Source: Anthropogastromicrobium aceti (GTDB lineage Bacteria > Bacillota > Clostridia > Lachnospirales > Lachnospiraceae). Taken from it: a stretch of DNA of 58,870 bases. The position numbers and the translations under genes were made by a program. Below are positions 41,483 to 50,548 of this stretch, piece by piece. Positions within the stretch are counted from its first letter, which is position 1, and every line of letters begins with the position of its first letter. The stretch lies in the NCBI RefSeq assembly GCF_025567095.1, contig NZ_JAOQJH010000023.1; one strand, 5' to 3'. A model generated the notes under the pieces. The model ran no database searches and was not told the origin of the DNA. It saw only the letters and a list, made by a program, of their open reading frames with translations.

Positions 41483-43153
41483 TTAATTTGCTGCTGGTTC
41501 TGCTGCGTTTGGATCAGCCGCTGCATTCGGATCTGCCGCTGGTTCTGCTGCGTTTGGATCAGCCGCTGCATTCGGATCTGCCGCTGGATCTGCTGCGTTT
41601 GGATCTGCCGCTGCATTCGGATCTGCCGCTTGTTCTGCCGCGTTTGGATCTGCCGCTGCATTTGGATCTGCCGCATTTGGATCTGCTGCGTTTGGATCTG
41701 CTGCTGCGTTCGGATCTGCTTCTTGTTCCGGTGCTGCATTTGGCACCTCTGGTTTTGCATCAAGTGACCGAAGTACCTGCGGTGCAATAGCATTTAAATT
41801 TACACGCGCATCCTGAATCTGAGGTCCAACTGGGAATCGCTGTATGTACTGCGTATACATGTCAATTGCAAGGTCGTTTTGATTTAACTCCTGCGCACTG
41901 ACGGCAACATAAAAATATGCTTCACTGTATGATGGATCAAGCTCAATGATCTTCTGGCACAACTCTATTGCTGCCTGACGATCACCTTCATGCTCACGCT
42001 TCCAGATCGCTTTCTCGAAAATACGATCATTTAAGTGATTTTCCATTTGTTCTTTGATTGACTGATACATTTCTTTATATGTATCATCATCTACTGCATT
42101 TGCATCAAGCGCTGCATACAGATCAATTGCCTGCGCATAATCTTCCTCAACAAATGGCTTTGCCACTGCTAAAAGAGCCTGATATGCATTGACAAGCTGC
42201 TCACTCTCACTGCTGCTGTGCTGATAGCTCTCAGCATCCTGATCTTTCTCATTCTGAAGCTTCTCCAGCTTATCTTCTAACTCTGTGATATCAGCATTTA
42301 ATGACGCATACTTGTCTTCATACTGCTGAATCTTTGCCTGACTCTTTTCATCAAGCTGTGCCTCCTTGCCTGGCATAATAACATAATATAATACTCCAAG
42401 AGCCAGTAAAAAGCCAACTAACACATACGCTGCTGCTGCCAGATAGCTTCCGTAGTCGCGCATGCGGACTGGGATGATTACTTCCTCACGCTCAAGCTCG
42501 CCTGCCACACCAATAGAATTCTTTTTCTTTGAAGCCTTATAGGTTGTCTCAAGCTCTCTCTTATAAGAAAGTGCACCTGGATTTCCTCTGTCGATCTCAA
42601 GGCATCGGTCAATGACGTCTAATGCCTGATCATATTTTTGATCTTCCATATAAAGAAGCGCCAGCAGCTGATATGCCTTTATCATACGCGGATTAACGTT
42701 TATGACCTTCTTTAACTGAATGACTGCCATATCCTTTGATCCAGTTTTCGCGTATTCAAGTGCCTGGTTAAACTTTCTTATACTGTGATCTGCACTGTCT
42801 AATGACTGGCGGTTATCACGCATATCTCTTATATAGTCATCAGCAATATTTCCTCTGTGACGAAGATTTTTACTGATAACCCATTCCTTTAATGCCAGCG
42901 CTGCCTCACCCATCTCATAATAGACAAGTCCGAGCAGATTTCTGGCGCTTATATTTTTCTTATACAGCTGCAGACTAGTTCGAAGACATTCTGCCGCTCC
43001 CGTCAAATCTCTTGCCTTAGCTCTCGCCAGACCAAGATTGTAATATTGATTGGATGCGTAAATAATCTTACGGTACAGTCTAATGTCAGCTCCGCATTTT
43101 GGGCAGGTATCCCTATCCGGGGACAGCCTGCAGTTACAAGCATAGCACTTCAT
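41483..43153 (-). CDS. Zinc-ribbon/TPR membrane protein with (DPNAA)n tail
   Basis: 556 residues. An N-terminal zinc ribbon uses Cys 3, 6, 17 and 20 (CYACNCRL...CPKC). TPR repeats cover about 30-200 (for example ARNLLGLVYYEMGEAALALKEW and AYQLLALLYMEDQKYDQALDVI). One membrane helix (SYLAAAAYVLVGFLLALGVLYYV) lies near 235-260, then a coiled coil (ADITELEDKLEKLQNEK) and more TPRs outside or inside. The last 80 residues are DPNAA/DPAA repeats. I do not know the function; the layout suggests a scaffold linking a cytosolic complex to the membrane. It sits after a 45-residue gene and beside the spoIIA operon. Confidence 0.8.
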   Translation of the reverse strand: MKCYACNCRLSPDRDTCPKCGADIRLYRKIIYASNQYYNLGLARAKARDLTGAAECLRTSLQLYKKNISARNLLGLVYYEMGEAALALKEWVISKNLRHRGNIADDYIRDMRDNRQSLDSADHSIRKFNQALEYAKTGSKDMAVIQLKKVINVNPRMIKAYQLLALLYMEDQKYDQALDVIDRCLEIDRGNPGALSYKRELETTYKASKKKNSIGVAGELEREEVIIPVRMRDYGSYLAAAAYVLVGFLLALGVLYYVIMPGKEAQLDEKSQAKIQQYEDKYASLNADITELEDKLEKLQNEKDQDAESYQHSSSESEQLVNAYQALLAVAKPFVEEDYAQAIDLYAALDANAVDDDTYKEMYQSIKEQMENHLNDRIFEKAIWKREHEGDRQAAIELCQKIIELDPSYSEAYFYVAVSAQELNQNDLAIDMYTQYIQRFPVGPQIQDARVNLNAIAPQVLRSLDAKPEVPNAAPEQEADPNAAADPNAADPNAADPNAAADPNAAEQAADPNAAADPNAADPAADPNAAADPNAAEPAADPNAAADPNAAEPAAN

Positions 43154-43179
43154 GCATTCCTCCGTGTGTTTATCTTTAA

Positions 43180-43317
43180 CTATTTCTTAATCTCGTTCAT
43201 CAGTTCCTGAAGGATGTCGGTAATATCTACCATCTTATCATTCAATATGGCTTTTTCCGTTTCATCCACTTCAAGACTTGGCTTAAATTTAGCCAGCTCT
43301 TCTTCAAAATTTATCAT
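43180..43317 (-). CDS. Small conserved-looking acidic protein (45 residues)
   Basis: Open frame from ATG 43317 to TAG 43180; product begins INFEEELAKFKPSLEVDETE and ends DITDILQELMNEIKK. AGAAAGG lies 9 bases upstream of the ATG. No Cys, no membrane segment; predicted mostly helical and acidic. It stops 27 bases ahead of the zinc-ribbon/TPR gene on the same strand, so the two are probably one operon. Function unknown. Confidence 0.65.
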   Translation of the reverse strand: MINFEEELAKFKPSLEVDETEKAILNDKMVDITDILQELMNEIKK

Positions 43318-43385
43318 ACCTTTATACCTTTCTTCATATAGTCTTTAGGCCTTCTGCATCATAATACCTATTTTTGCAAAAAAAA

Positions 43386-44321
43386 TCAACCCTCAAACAT
43401 TTTCAGTATCGCATCACGATAGATTGCCTTCGCAGTGATATACTGATTTTCACCAGAGGAAGCAAAATGTTCCATCATGACACCAGCGTTGACCTCAAGT
43501 ACCTTCCAGCCTGCCTTAGTTTTAATCATATCAATTGAAGCAAAACGGATGCCTAGTGCCTTGGCTGTTTTCTTTACAAGGCTGACAAGCTCTTCCTCCA
43601 AATCTGGAATGGAAAGCGTGAGCGCGCTTGCTCCCTGTCCAAGATTGTGCTTCCAATTTAATAAATAAGTCTCATCTTTTGCCGGTACCTTGGAAAGCTC
43701 TGCCTCATTTGGCACGAGAAAGCTGTGAATCTGTCCCTTTGCAATAGCCTCTGCCAGCAATTTGCCAACTGTTGACACACCATCACCAGTAAGTGACGGA
43801 CGAATCTTTGAAAAGGCAAGGCGAATCTCGCCGTCTAATACAACAAGACGATATTCGCTTTGAATGTCTTCATAGCGACAAACCGCCATTGCCTCTGATG
43901 ATTTATAGATATCAGAAGCGGCCTGCTCTAGCTCCGCCTGTGTCCTAACTTTAAAAACAAGATTGCCTCCCGTTCCATAATTGTCCTTGCAGACAAGCGT
44001 TCCCTTCTCAAGCTCTGCTAAAAGTGCTTTCCAGCTGCCTTTTCCTCCAGTATACTGCAGCATAGACGGTGCCATAAAACAGGCGTGATATACACTAGGA
44101 ATATCTTCCTCCTTTAATACCTCACTTGCAATATTTTTATCATTGCATACCTGCTGCACAGACGAAGGATTTAATCCAAACTGATACCCCAAAATGAAGG
44201 CACGCTTTTGATCCTTTCTCAGACAAAATGCCCAGTCATAGGAATAGCTGCTAAGCTTAATTCCTTCTTCTGCGCAGATCTCATTTATTATCTTTACATA
44301 ACTACTCTTACTGTTTTCCAT
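43386..44321 (-). CDS. ATP-grasp ligase of unknown substrate
   Basis: 311 residues from ATG 44321 (ENSKSSYVKIINEICAEEG), which follows AGAGGAAAA; the frame extends to 44408 without support. ATP-grasp features: LVCKDNYGTGGNLVFKV (glycine-rich loop with Lys), RLVVLDGEIRLAFSKIRPS, and the metal-binding end IRFASIDMIKTKAGWKVLEVNAGVMM (Asp, Glu, Asn). The substrate-binding N-terminus resembles the cyanophycin synthetase/RimK group, but no specific enzyme can be named. Single gene, divergent from a methyltransferase. Confidence 0.8.
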   Translation of the reverse strand: MENSKSSYVKIINEICAEEGIKLSSYSYDWAFCLRKDQKRAFILGYQFGLNPSSVQQVCNDKNIASEVLKEEDIPSVYHACFMAPSMLQYTGGKGSWKALLAELEKGTLVCKDNYGTGGNLVFKVRTQAELEQAASDIYKSSEAMAVCRYEDIQSEYRLVVLDGEIRLAFSKIRPSLTGDGVSTVGKLLAEAIAKGQIHSFLVPNEAELSKVPAKDETYLLNWKHNLGQGASALTLSIPDLEEELVSLVKKTAKALGIRFASIDMIKTKAGWKVLEVNAGVMMEHFASSGENQYITAKAIYRDAILKMFEG

Positions 44322-44446
44322 TGTCTTATTTTCCTCTTGCTTTTGGAATACTTGTATTATAAAATTAAATCTGTGAAATAGCAAGAACAACTTTTCGCAA
44401 ACATACACAGCAGATTCTGTATCATTCTGCAGAAAGAAGGTTTTTT

Positions 44447-45634
44447 ATGTCCGATCTACAGTCACTCTTTACTGACTGCCTAAATGAAACGCTTATAAGA
44501 GTCATTTTAAGCAATCCTTCGTCGAAGGATGGTGTCATTAAAATTTGTGCCCGTCCGATGCTAAAAAATAAATCGTTGCTTTTCCAGATAGAAGAATATA
44601 CGAAAACTCAGGTTTTCCATAAAAATTTGACTGCCGGTGACGCTGGCTCTTATTTAACAGGTAAACTGTCTTCTGATACTTCGTCACAAACAGCATCATT
44701 TAAAAATGCACTCGTAGAAACACAAAGCTTTACCGCCAATGTTCTTGTGAGCAAAAAAGGAACCATTACTATTAAAAAGAAAATGAATGCCTCGGCCAAA
44801 CAGCCAAAAATTTCTCTTTCTCATAACCGCAAAAAGAAATATATTCTTGAAGAAGGTATTCCTGTACCATTTTTAATTGATCTTGGCGTAATGACGCAAA
44901 ATGGAAACATCGTTAACGCTCACTATGATAAGTTTCGTCAAATCAACCGTTTTCTTGAATATATTGAAGATATTCTTCCCTCACTTCCTACAGGCCGCGA
45001 GCTTCGCATTCTTGACTTTGGATGTGGAAAATCTTATCTGACCTTTGCAATTTATTATTACTTAAAGGTCTTAAAGGGATATCCTGTGCGCATTACAGGT
45101 CTTGATTTAAAGGAAGATGTAATTCGCCACTGTAACGAACTCGCTGTTAAATACGGCTATGATAAGCTTGAATTTTTATGCGGTGACATCGCTTACTACG
45201 ATGGATGCAGCCAGGTCGACATGGTCGTTACGCTTCATGCATGTGACACAGCCACTGACTATGCACTTGCAAAGGCCGTCGGCTGGGGTGCAAAAGTCAT
45301 CCTCTCTGTTCCTTGCTGCCAGCATGAATTAAATAAGCAGATGAAAAATGATCTGCTCTCCCCAGTACTTCATTATGGCATACTAAAAGAGCGCATGGCT
45401 GCACTTATGACTGATGGACTGCGCGCCCAGATCTTAGAGGCGAATGGCTACCGTACCCAGATTTTAGAGTTTATTGATATGGCACATACCCCGAAAAATC
45501 TGCTGATTCGCGCTGTGTATAACGGACACTGTGCTGACAACAAAGCACAAATCAATGAGCTTCTCGCTGCCTTTGATGTTAATCCGACGTTATATCGTCT
45601 ACTATGTAAAAAAGATAATACTATCTCAGAATAA
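44447..45634 (+). CDS. Class I SAM-dependent methyltransferase (Methyltransf_32-like)
   Basis: 395 residues. An N-terminal domain of about 150 residues without recognised motifs is followed by the SAM fold: motif I ILDFGCGKSYLTFAIYYYL near residue 188, the acidic ITGLDLKED, CGDIAY, and the conserved VTLHACDTATDYALAKAV and SVPCCQHELN, as in the Methyltransf_32 group. The Pro-Cys-Cys segment is a strong marker of that group, whose members may act on RNA, but the substrate is not established here. AAGAAGG precedes ATG. Confidence 0.85.
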   Translation: MSDLQSLFTDCLNETLIRVILSNPSSKDGVIKICARPMLKNKSLLFQIEEYTKTQVFHKNLTAGDAGSYLTGKLSSDTSSQTASFKNALVETQSFTANVLVSKKGTITIKKKMNASAKQPKISLSHNRKKKYILEEGIPVPFLIDLGVMTQNGNIVNAHYDKFRQINRFLEYIEDILPSLPTGRELRILDFGCGKSYLTFAIYYYLKVLKGYPVRITGLDLKEDVIRHCNELAVKYGYDKLEFLCGDIAYYDGCSQVDMVVTLHACDTATDYALAKAVGWGAKVILSVPCCQHELNKQMKNDLLSPVLHYGILKERMAALMTDGLRAQILEANGYRTQILEFIDMAHTPKNLLIRAVYNGHCADNKAQINELLAAFDVNPTLYRLLCKKDNTISE

Positions 45635-45688
45635 TATAATTTTTGTAACCTAACACCTTTGCAGAACTTCTATGCTGCACAGCACACA

Positions 45689-45735
45689 AAAAGCCAATCC
45701 CCAAGGCAAAAGCCTAAGGGAATGGCTTTTTTAAC
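45689..45735. terminator. Bidirectional terminator between methyltransferase and valS
   Basis: Arms AAAAGCCAATCCCC and AAGGGAATGGCTTTTTT around AAGGCAAAAGCCT; U-tracts are available on both strands, matching the convergent genes. Confidence 0.85.
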
Positions 45736-45752
45736 TTTTAAGTGTATTTGAT

Positions 45753-48395
45753 TTACTTCTTTAAAGCAGCCAATCTTTCCTGTACCTGCTTCATAGTTGC
45801 CTCATACTTTTCAAGCTTAGCCTTTTCCTCGGCAATTTTTTCTGCCGGTGCCTTGCTGATAAAACGTTCATTTGACAGCATGCTATTAGAACGCTTTAAT
45901 TCGCCTTCGAGCTTTTTCTCTTCTTTTTCAAGACGCTCAATCTCCTTTGCCACATCAACTAACTCGGCAAATGGCATATACATAGTTGCGCGTGCTGTTA
46001 CAGCAGATACGGCATCCTCAGCGATTCCTGCCTTATCAGACTGAATCAGGACCTCATTTGCATAACCAAGTGTTGCAAAGAATATCTTATTATGTTCAAA
46101 GATTTCTCTTACCTTTGCATCCTCAGATACAACATATACAGTAGCCTTCTTGCTCGGCGGTACATTCATGGAAGTACGAACTGTACGGATCGCACGAACT
46201 GCCTCCTTCATCATCTCTACTGCTTCCTCTTCCTCTGCAAAGTTCCACTCTTTTTTGCTTACCGGCCATGCAGATACCATTATGCTTTCTTCCTCATCCT
46301 GCAGGTTGCAGAAAATTTCTTCTGTAACAAACGGAATAAATGGATGAAGAAGTTTCAAGGACTCAATCAGAACAGTCTTTAAGGTCCAAATTGCTGCTGC
46401 CTGAGACTTATTGCCATCGTCCCACAGACGTGGCTTAACCATCTCAATGTACCAGTCACAGAACTCTTCCCATACGAAATCATATACCTTCTGAAGAGCA
46501 ATACCCATCTCGTAGCGGTCAAGATTTTCTGTTACTTCCTCAATCAGACTGTTGCACTTTGTCAAAATCCACTTATCTGCCATAGTCAGATCTTCCAGTG
46601 AAACATTGTCTGTTGATGCCTTTTCCATGTTCATCATGATAAAGCGTGATGCATTCCAGATCTTGTTTGCAAAGTTTCTTGATGCCTCAACACGCTCATA
46701 GTAGAAACGCATATCGTTTCCTGGTGCATTTCCTGTCATAAGTGTCATACGAAGTGCATCAGCGCCGTACTTGTCAATAACCTCAAGCGGATCAATTCCG
46801 TTTCCAAGTGACTTACTCATCTTGCGACCCTGTGAGTCTCTTACAAGACCATGAATCAATACAGTATGGAATGGCTCCTTTCCTGTCTGTTCGATACCGG
46901 AAAATACCATACGGATAACCCAGAAGAAAATGATATCATATCCTGTTACAAGAACGTCTGTCGGATAGAAATATTCATACTCTGGTGTCTTCTTTGGCCA
47001 GCCAAGTGTAGAGAATGGCCATAATGCAGAGGAGAACCAGGTATCAAGTGTATCTGGATCCTGTGTCATATGTGTACATCCGCACTTCGGGCAGCATGTC
47101 GGTGCATCCTTTGATACAACCATCTCACCGCACTCATCACAATAATAAGCCGGGATTCTGTGTCCCCACCAAAGCTGTCTTGAAATACACCAGTCACGGA
47201 TTCCCTCCAGCCAGTGCAAATATGTCTTTCCATAATTTTCTGGAACAAACTTAAGACGGCCTTCCTTTAATGCTGCGATTGCCGGCTTTGCCATCTCATC
47301 CATCTTTACAAACCACTGCTGCTTTACAAGCGGCTCTACAGTTGTCTTACAGCGGTCATGTGTTCCAACTGCATGAACATGAGGAACAACCTTTACTAAA
47401 AGACCCATGCTCTCAAGCTCTGCTACGATAGCCTTTCTTGCTTCATAGCGGTCCATTCCCTCATACTTGCCGCCATTTGCATTGATGGTTCCGTCATCAT
47501 TCATGACATTGATCTCTGGAAGATTATGACGCTTTCCAACCTCAAAGTCATTCGGATCGTGTGCCGGTGTAATCTTTACACAACCAGTTCCAAACTCCTT
47601 ATCAACGTAAGGATCTGCGATTACCGGAATCTCCTTATTAACGATTGGAAGCAGAAGCATCTTGCCTACAATATCCTTATAGCGCTCGTCATCTGGATTT
47701 ACGGCAACTGCAGTATCACCAAGCATAGTCTCCGGACGTGTCGTTGCAATCTCTACAAAATGACCTTCCTCACCTACGATCGGATACTTGATATGCCAAA
47801 AATGACCTTCCTGCTCTACATGCTCAACCTCGGCATCTGAAATAGATGTCTTACAAACAGGACACCAGTTGATGATGCGGCTTCCCTTATAAATATAGCC
47901 TTTTTCGTACAGACGGATAAATACCTCCTGAACAGCCTCAGAGCAGCCCTCATCCATTGTAAAGCGCTCTCTGTCCCAATCAGCAGAGGAACCTAACTTC
48001 TTTAACTGGCGCACGATACGTCCGCCGTACTCATCTTTCCACTCCCATGCATACTTTAAGAACTGATCTCTTGTCAGATCCTTCTTCTCGATGCCCTTTG
48101 TCTTTAAGTTCTGAATTACCTTAACCTCAGTAGCAATTGCTGCATGATCAGTTCCCGGCTGCCAAAGTGCCTCATAGCCCTGCATTCTCTTATAACGGAT
48201 CAGAATATCCTGCATGGTATTATCCAGTGCATGACCCATATGAAGCTGTCCGGTAATATTCGGCGGCGGCATTACAATTGTAAATGGCTTTTTGTCGCGA
48301 TTTACCTCTGCGTGAAAATATTTTTTCTCCATCCACTTGTCATAAATCCTGCCCTCAATCTCAGACGGATTATATGTTTTGTCCAGTTCTTTCAT
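45753..48395 (-). CDS. valS: Valyl-tRNA synthetase
   Basis: 880 residues from ATG 48395 (KELDKTYNPSEIEGRIYDKW), with GAGGAGACTT upstream; the frame continues to 48449 but overlaps the upstream gene's end. Class I signature HIGH-equivalent PPPNITGQLHMGHAL near residue 45, editing domain TTRPETMLGDTAVAVNP, CP zinc pairs (NWCPVCKTSI and CCPKCGC), KMSKS motif GRKMSKSLGNGIDP near 525, and the C-terminal coiled coil ending RLAALKK. No T-box is seen ahead of it; it appears to be the last gene of the operon coming from 54.1 kb. Confidence 0.97.
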   Translation of the reverse strand: MKELDKTYNPSEIEGRIYDKWMEKKYFHAEVNRDKKPFTIVMPPPNITGQLHMGHALDNTMQDILIRYKRMQGYEALWQPGTDHAAIATEVKVIQNLKTKGIEKKDLTRDQFLKYAWEWKDEYGGRIVRQLKKLGSSADWDRERFTMDEGCSEAVQEVFIRLYEKGYIYKGSRIINWCPVCKTSISDAEVEHVEQEGHFWHIKYPIVGEEGHFVEIATTRPETMLGDTAVAVNPDDERYKDIVGKMLLLPIVNKEIPVIADPYVDKEFGTGCVKITPAHDPNDFEVGKRHNLPEINVMNDDGTINANGGKYEGMDRYEARKAIVAELESMGLLVKVVPHVHAVGTHDRCKTTVEPLVKQQWFVKMDEMAKPAIAALKEGRLKFVPENYGKTYLHWLEGIRDWCISRQLWWGHRIPAYYCDECGEMVVSKDAPTCCPKCGCTHMTQDPDTLDTWFSSALWPFSTLGWPKKTPEYEYFYPTDVLVTGYDIIFFWVIRMVFSGIEQTGKEPFHTVLIHGLVRDSQGRKMSKSLGNGIDPLEVIDKYGADALRMTLMTGNAPGNDMRFYYERVEASRNFANKIWNASRFIMMNMEKASTDNVSLEDLTMADKWILTKCNSLIEEVTENLDRYEMGIALQKVYDFVWEEFCDWYIEMVKPRLWDDGNKSQAAAIWTLKTVLIESLKLLHPFIPFVTEEIFCNLQDEEESIMVSAWPVSKKEWNFAEEEEAVEMMKEAVRAIRTVRTSMNVPPSKKATVYVVSEDAKVREIFEHNKIFFATLGYANEVLIQSDKAGIAEDAVSAVTARATMYMPFAELVDVAKEIERLEKEEKKLEGELKRSNSMLSNERFISKAPAEKIAEEKAKLEKYEATMKQVQERLAALKK

Positions 48396-48424
48396 AAGTC
48401 TCCTCACTTCTTTGCTCTTTTTTC

Positions 48425-49240
48425 TTACTCGTCCATTACCATATGGCAATAGGCACGTTTTCGCTGCGTCAGATAATCCTGTGAAATCTTTAAATTGATT
48501 TCATTATCCTCTCCGATACTGCGCACAACAGTCTCCTGCTCACTTTGCTCCTGAAGACGTGTTTCAACCTCCATGTAATGGGCCTGCCATCTGGAAATCT
48601 GGCTGCTCGCCACGCATTCAAGTTCCTTTGCAAATGGCTTTCCTGTCTGAAGCGCCAGATAATACATTTGCTCTAGTATCTCTTCTCGCTTTAATTCTGC
48701 ATAAGCAGCTTCCAGACATTCCATCGCCTCATCCGCATATCCCATGCGAAGATAGGCCACACCCATATGCTGCAGAATCTGACCATAAAATTGAGGCTTC
48801 TGCCGAAGATCTCTTGGCATCTGCAGTGTCTGGCTGTAGATCTGAACCGCACATTCAAAGCGCCCTTTATCAAGCAAAAGATCTCCTCTTTCCTTGCTGC
48901 GCTCCAAAAGGCTCTGACGGTTCATACGGTCAAGACGGTTTTGAAACTGCTGAATCTGGTTTTCTTCATAGTAACCAATTTCACGCATGATCATTACCAA
49001 AACTGCACCCATGTCAGCACTTGATCCGTAGAATTTTACAATTTTATCTGCTAATTCCGGCATATGAAGCTCAACTCTAAAAAAGTCAATGACCTCCTGA
49101 CGGATAAAATCCTCACCGAGCAGATACGTATTGTTGAATATATAATAGCAGAATTCTTCCGCTGTGTAAATATGGATGCCTAGTTCCTTTACGTAGAGCG
49201 GATTCTCGGCAATGTCACCGCACTGAATATATTGTTCCAT
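48425..49240 (-). CDS. Helical-repeat protein of the three-gene set upstream of valS
   Basis: 271 residues. The N-terminus (YIQCGDIAENPLYVKELGIHIYTAEEFCYYI) has a pattern I associate with uncharacterised Lachnospiraceae proteins encoded with the two larger neighbours. The middle (about 110-190) is TPR-like (AVQIYSQTLQMPRDLRQKP, LQHMGVAYLRMGYADEAMECL). Cytosolic by appearance. Starts 13 bases after the preceding gene and ends 29 bases before valS. Function unknown; probably works with the actin-like and large repeat proteins. Confidence 0.7.
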   Translation of the reverse strand: MEQYIQCGDIAENPLYVKELGIHIYTAEEFCYYIFNNTYLLGEDFIRQEVIDFFRVELHMPELADKIVKFYGSSADMGAVLVMIMREIGYYEENQIQQFQNRLDRMNRQSLLERSKERGDLLLDKGRFECAVQIYSQTLQMPRDLRQKPQFYGQILQHMGVAYLRMGYADEAMECLEAAYAELKREEILEQMYYLALQTGKPFAKELECVASSQISRWQAHYMEVETRLQEQSEQETVVRSIGEDNEINLKISQDYLTQRKRAYCHMVMDE

Positions 49241-49253
49241 TCCCGATGCCTCC

Positions 49254-50534
49254 TTAATCTATTTTAATTTCTTTTTTGACAACAATACCTGATGACGGGA
49301 AAAATTCGCCAAATCCAAGATCCTGCACACGCACCATTGCTGTATGCTCAGATGTAAATGTCAAAATTAGACGAACTCTTGTTGTCTTGTTTGGCCTCTT
49401 TGGAAATGCATCCAGGCTGATGTTTTCAAATACAGTCAGCTTTTCACCTGTCTTTTTTATCTTCAGGCGAATTGAGGACGCCTCATCCAAAATAAGGTCG
49501 GCTGTTGTACGGCAATCATACCAGTTACTGCCTTCTTTTGCAAGCATCAAAACCTTCTTGCTGCCGTGCACACTTGTATCCATCCAAATTGAGGCACCAA
49601 CACGTCCCTCACATATAATTGTGTATGGATATGAATTTCTGCCGTGCAGCTCATTGTTTGCATTGATCACAGCTCCCTTTGCGAACACGTTGCTCTCATA
49701 AAAGATACCTTTTCGCACCTTTTTTCCGACTGCAAGCGCATTTAAAAAGCTTTTTCCCCATTCCTGGCAGTTTTCCATTGCCTTGCCGCTGACAAACAAA
49801 GAGCTTACACCACGGTGATCAATTATTCGCTCAAGATGCTCTCTAATTGTTGAATCTACCATCCTGCGATGAGTCTCATTGCTCATCATATCCTGCGACA
49901 GACTAGTTTCAAGCACCTGTCTTGTTGCCTTAATTACAGGCGGATTTACACTGCGAATCAAATTTAATTCATAGCTGCTAAGCTGAGTTCCAGACCAGTC
50001 TAAAAGTAAAGCTCTATTATCAAAATTTGCCTTTGGCTGGCGCAGCACAAAATACAAATAAGCCTCTGTGTGATTGATGATGCTGACATTTTCTCTTGGT
50101 ATTCCAAGGCTGTCCATACAATGGATAATGCTGTCCATAACTGCCGGATCAGTCTTTTCAAGCGTAAAGACAAGTCTGGCAACGCTTCGCGTGCCGCACT
50201 GCTCATAAACAGTTTCAAGAAGCGTTCCTATATAGCTTCCTAATAGCTGCTCTGGCTGATATCGCCTGTCGCCAACTGCTACGCTGCTTTTTTTTGTCAG
50301 CAGCGTCAAAAGCTTATCAACTACAGCTCCTCCGCCCTCAAGCACAGCTTCATAGGCTTCTTTTCCTACAAGCCATCCGTCCTGTCCCTTCTTTCGTCCG
50401 AGCGCCGTCTGAATGACTGTACGATTATCCGCCTGAGGAAAGCTTATGTCTGCCGGGTTCATGTTATCAAGACGGTACCGGCTTATTTTTGTCACATCAT
50501 CGCATAAATCAAAACCTAATATCAGTTTTTCCAT
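49254..50534 (-). CDS. Actin/Hsp70-fold-like protein (DUF5716-type)
   Basis: 426 residues. The opening LILGFDLCDDVTKIS and the later ALLLDWSGTQLSSYEL look like the two phosphate loops of the actin/Hsp70 ATPase fold, and SSLFVSGKAMENC resembles its adenosine loop. Between them YEQCGTRSVARLVFTLEKTD fits the subdomain that contacts partners. I recall the family as DUF5716, but cannot check. Lies between the 1184-residue gene (14 bases upstream) and the TPR gene (13 bases downstream), so all three are one transcription unit. ATPase activity is inference. Confidence 0.7.
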   Translation of the reverse strand: MEKLILGFDLCDDVTKISRYRLDNMNPADISFPQADNRTVIQTALGRKKGQDGWLVGKEAYEAVLEGGGAVVDKLLTLLTKKSSVAVGDRRYQPEQLLGSYIGTLLETVYEQCGTRSVARLVFTLEKTDPAVMDSIIHCMDSLGIPRENVSIINHTEAYLYFVLRQPKANFDNRALLLDWSGTQLSSYELNLIRSVNPPVIKATRQVLETSLSQDMMSNETHRRMVDSTIREHLERIIDHRGVSSLFVSGKAMENCQEWGKSFLNALAVGKKVRKGIFYESNVFAKGAVINANNELHGRNSYPYTIICEGRVGASIWMDTSVHGSKKVLMLAKEGSNWYDCRTTADLILDEASSIRLKIKKTGEKLTVFENISLDAFPKRPNKTTRVRLILTFTSEHTAMVRVQDLGFGEFFPSSGIVVKKEIKID

Positions 50535-50548
50535 AATCTTTCGTCCTT

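Noticed and set aside
41464..41793. Repetitive frames on both strands opposite the DPNAA tail
   Set aside because: They arise from the tandem repeat being open in several frames; codons and composition (Gln/Arg or Cys/Ile runs) are not protein-like.
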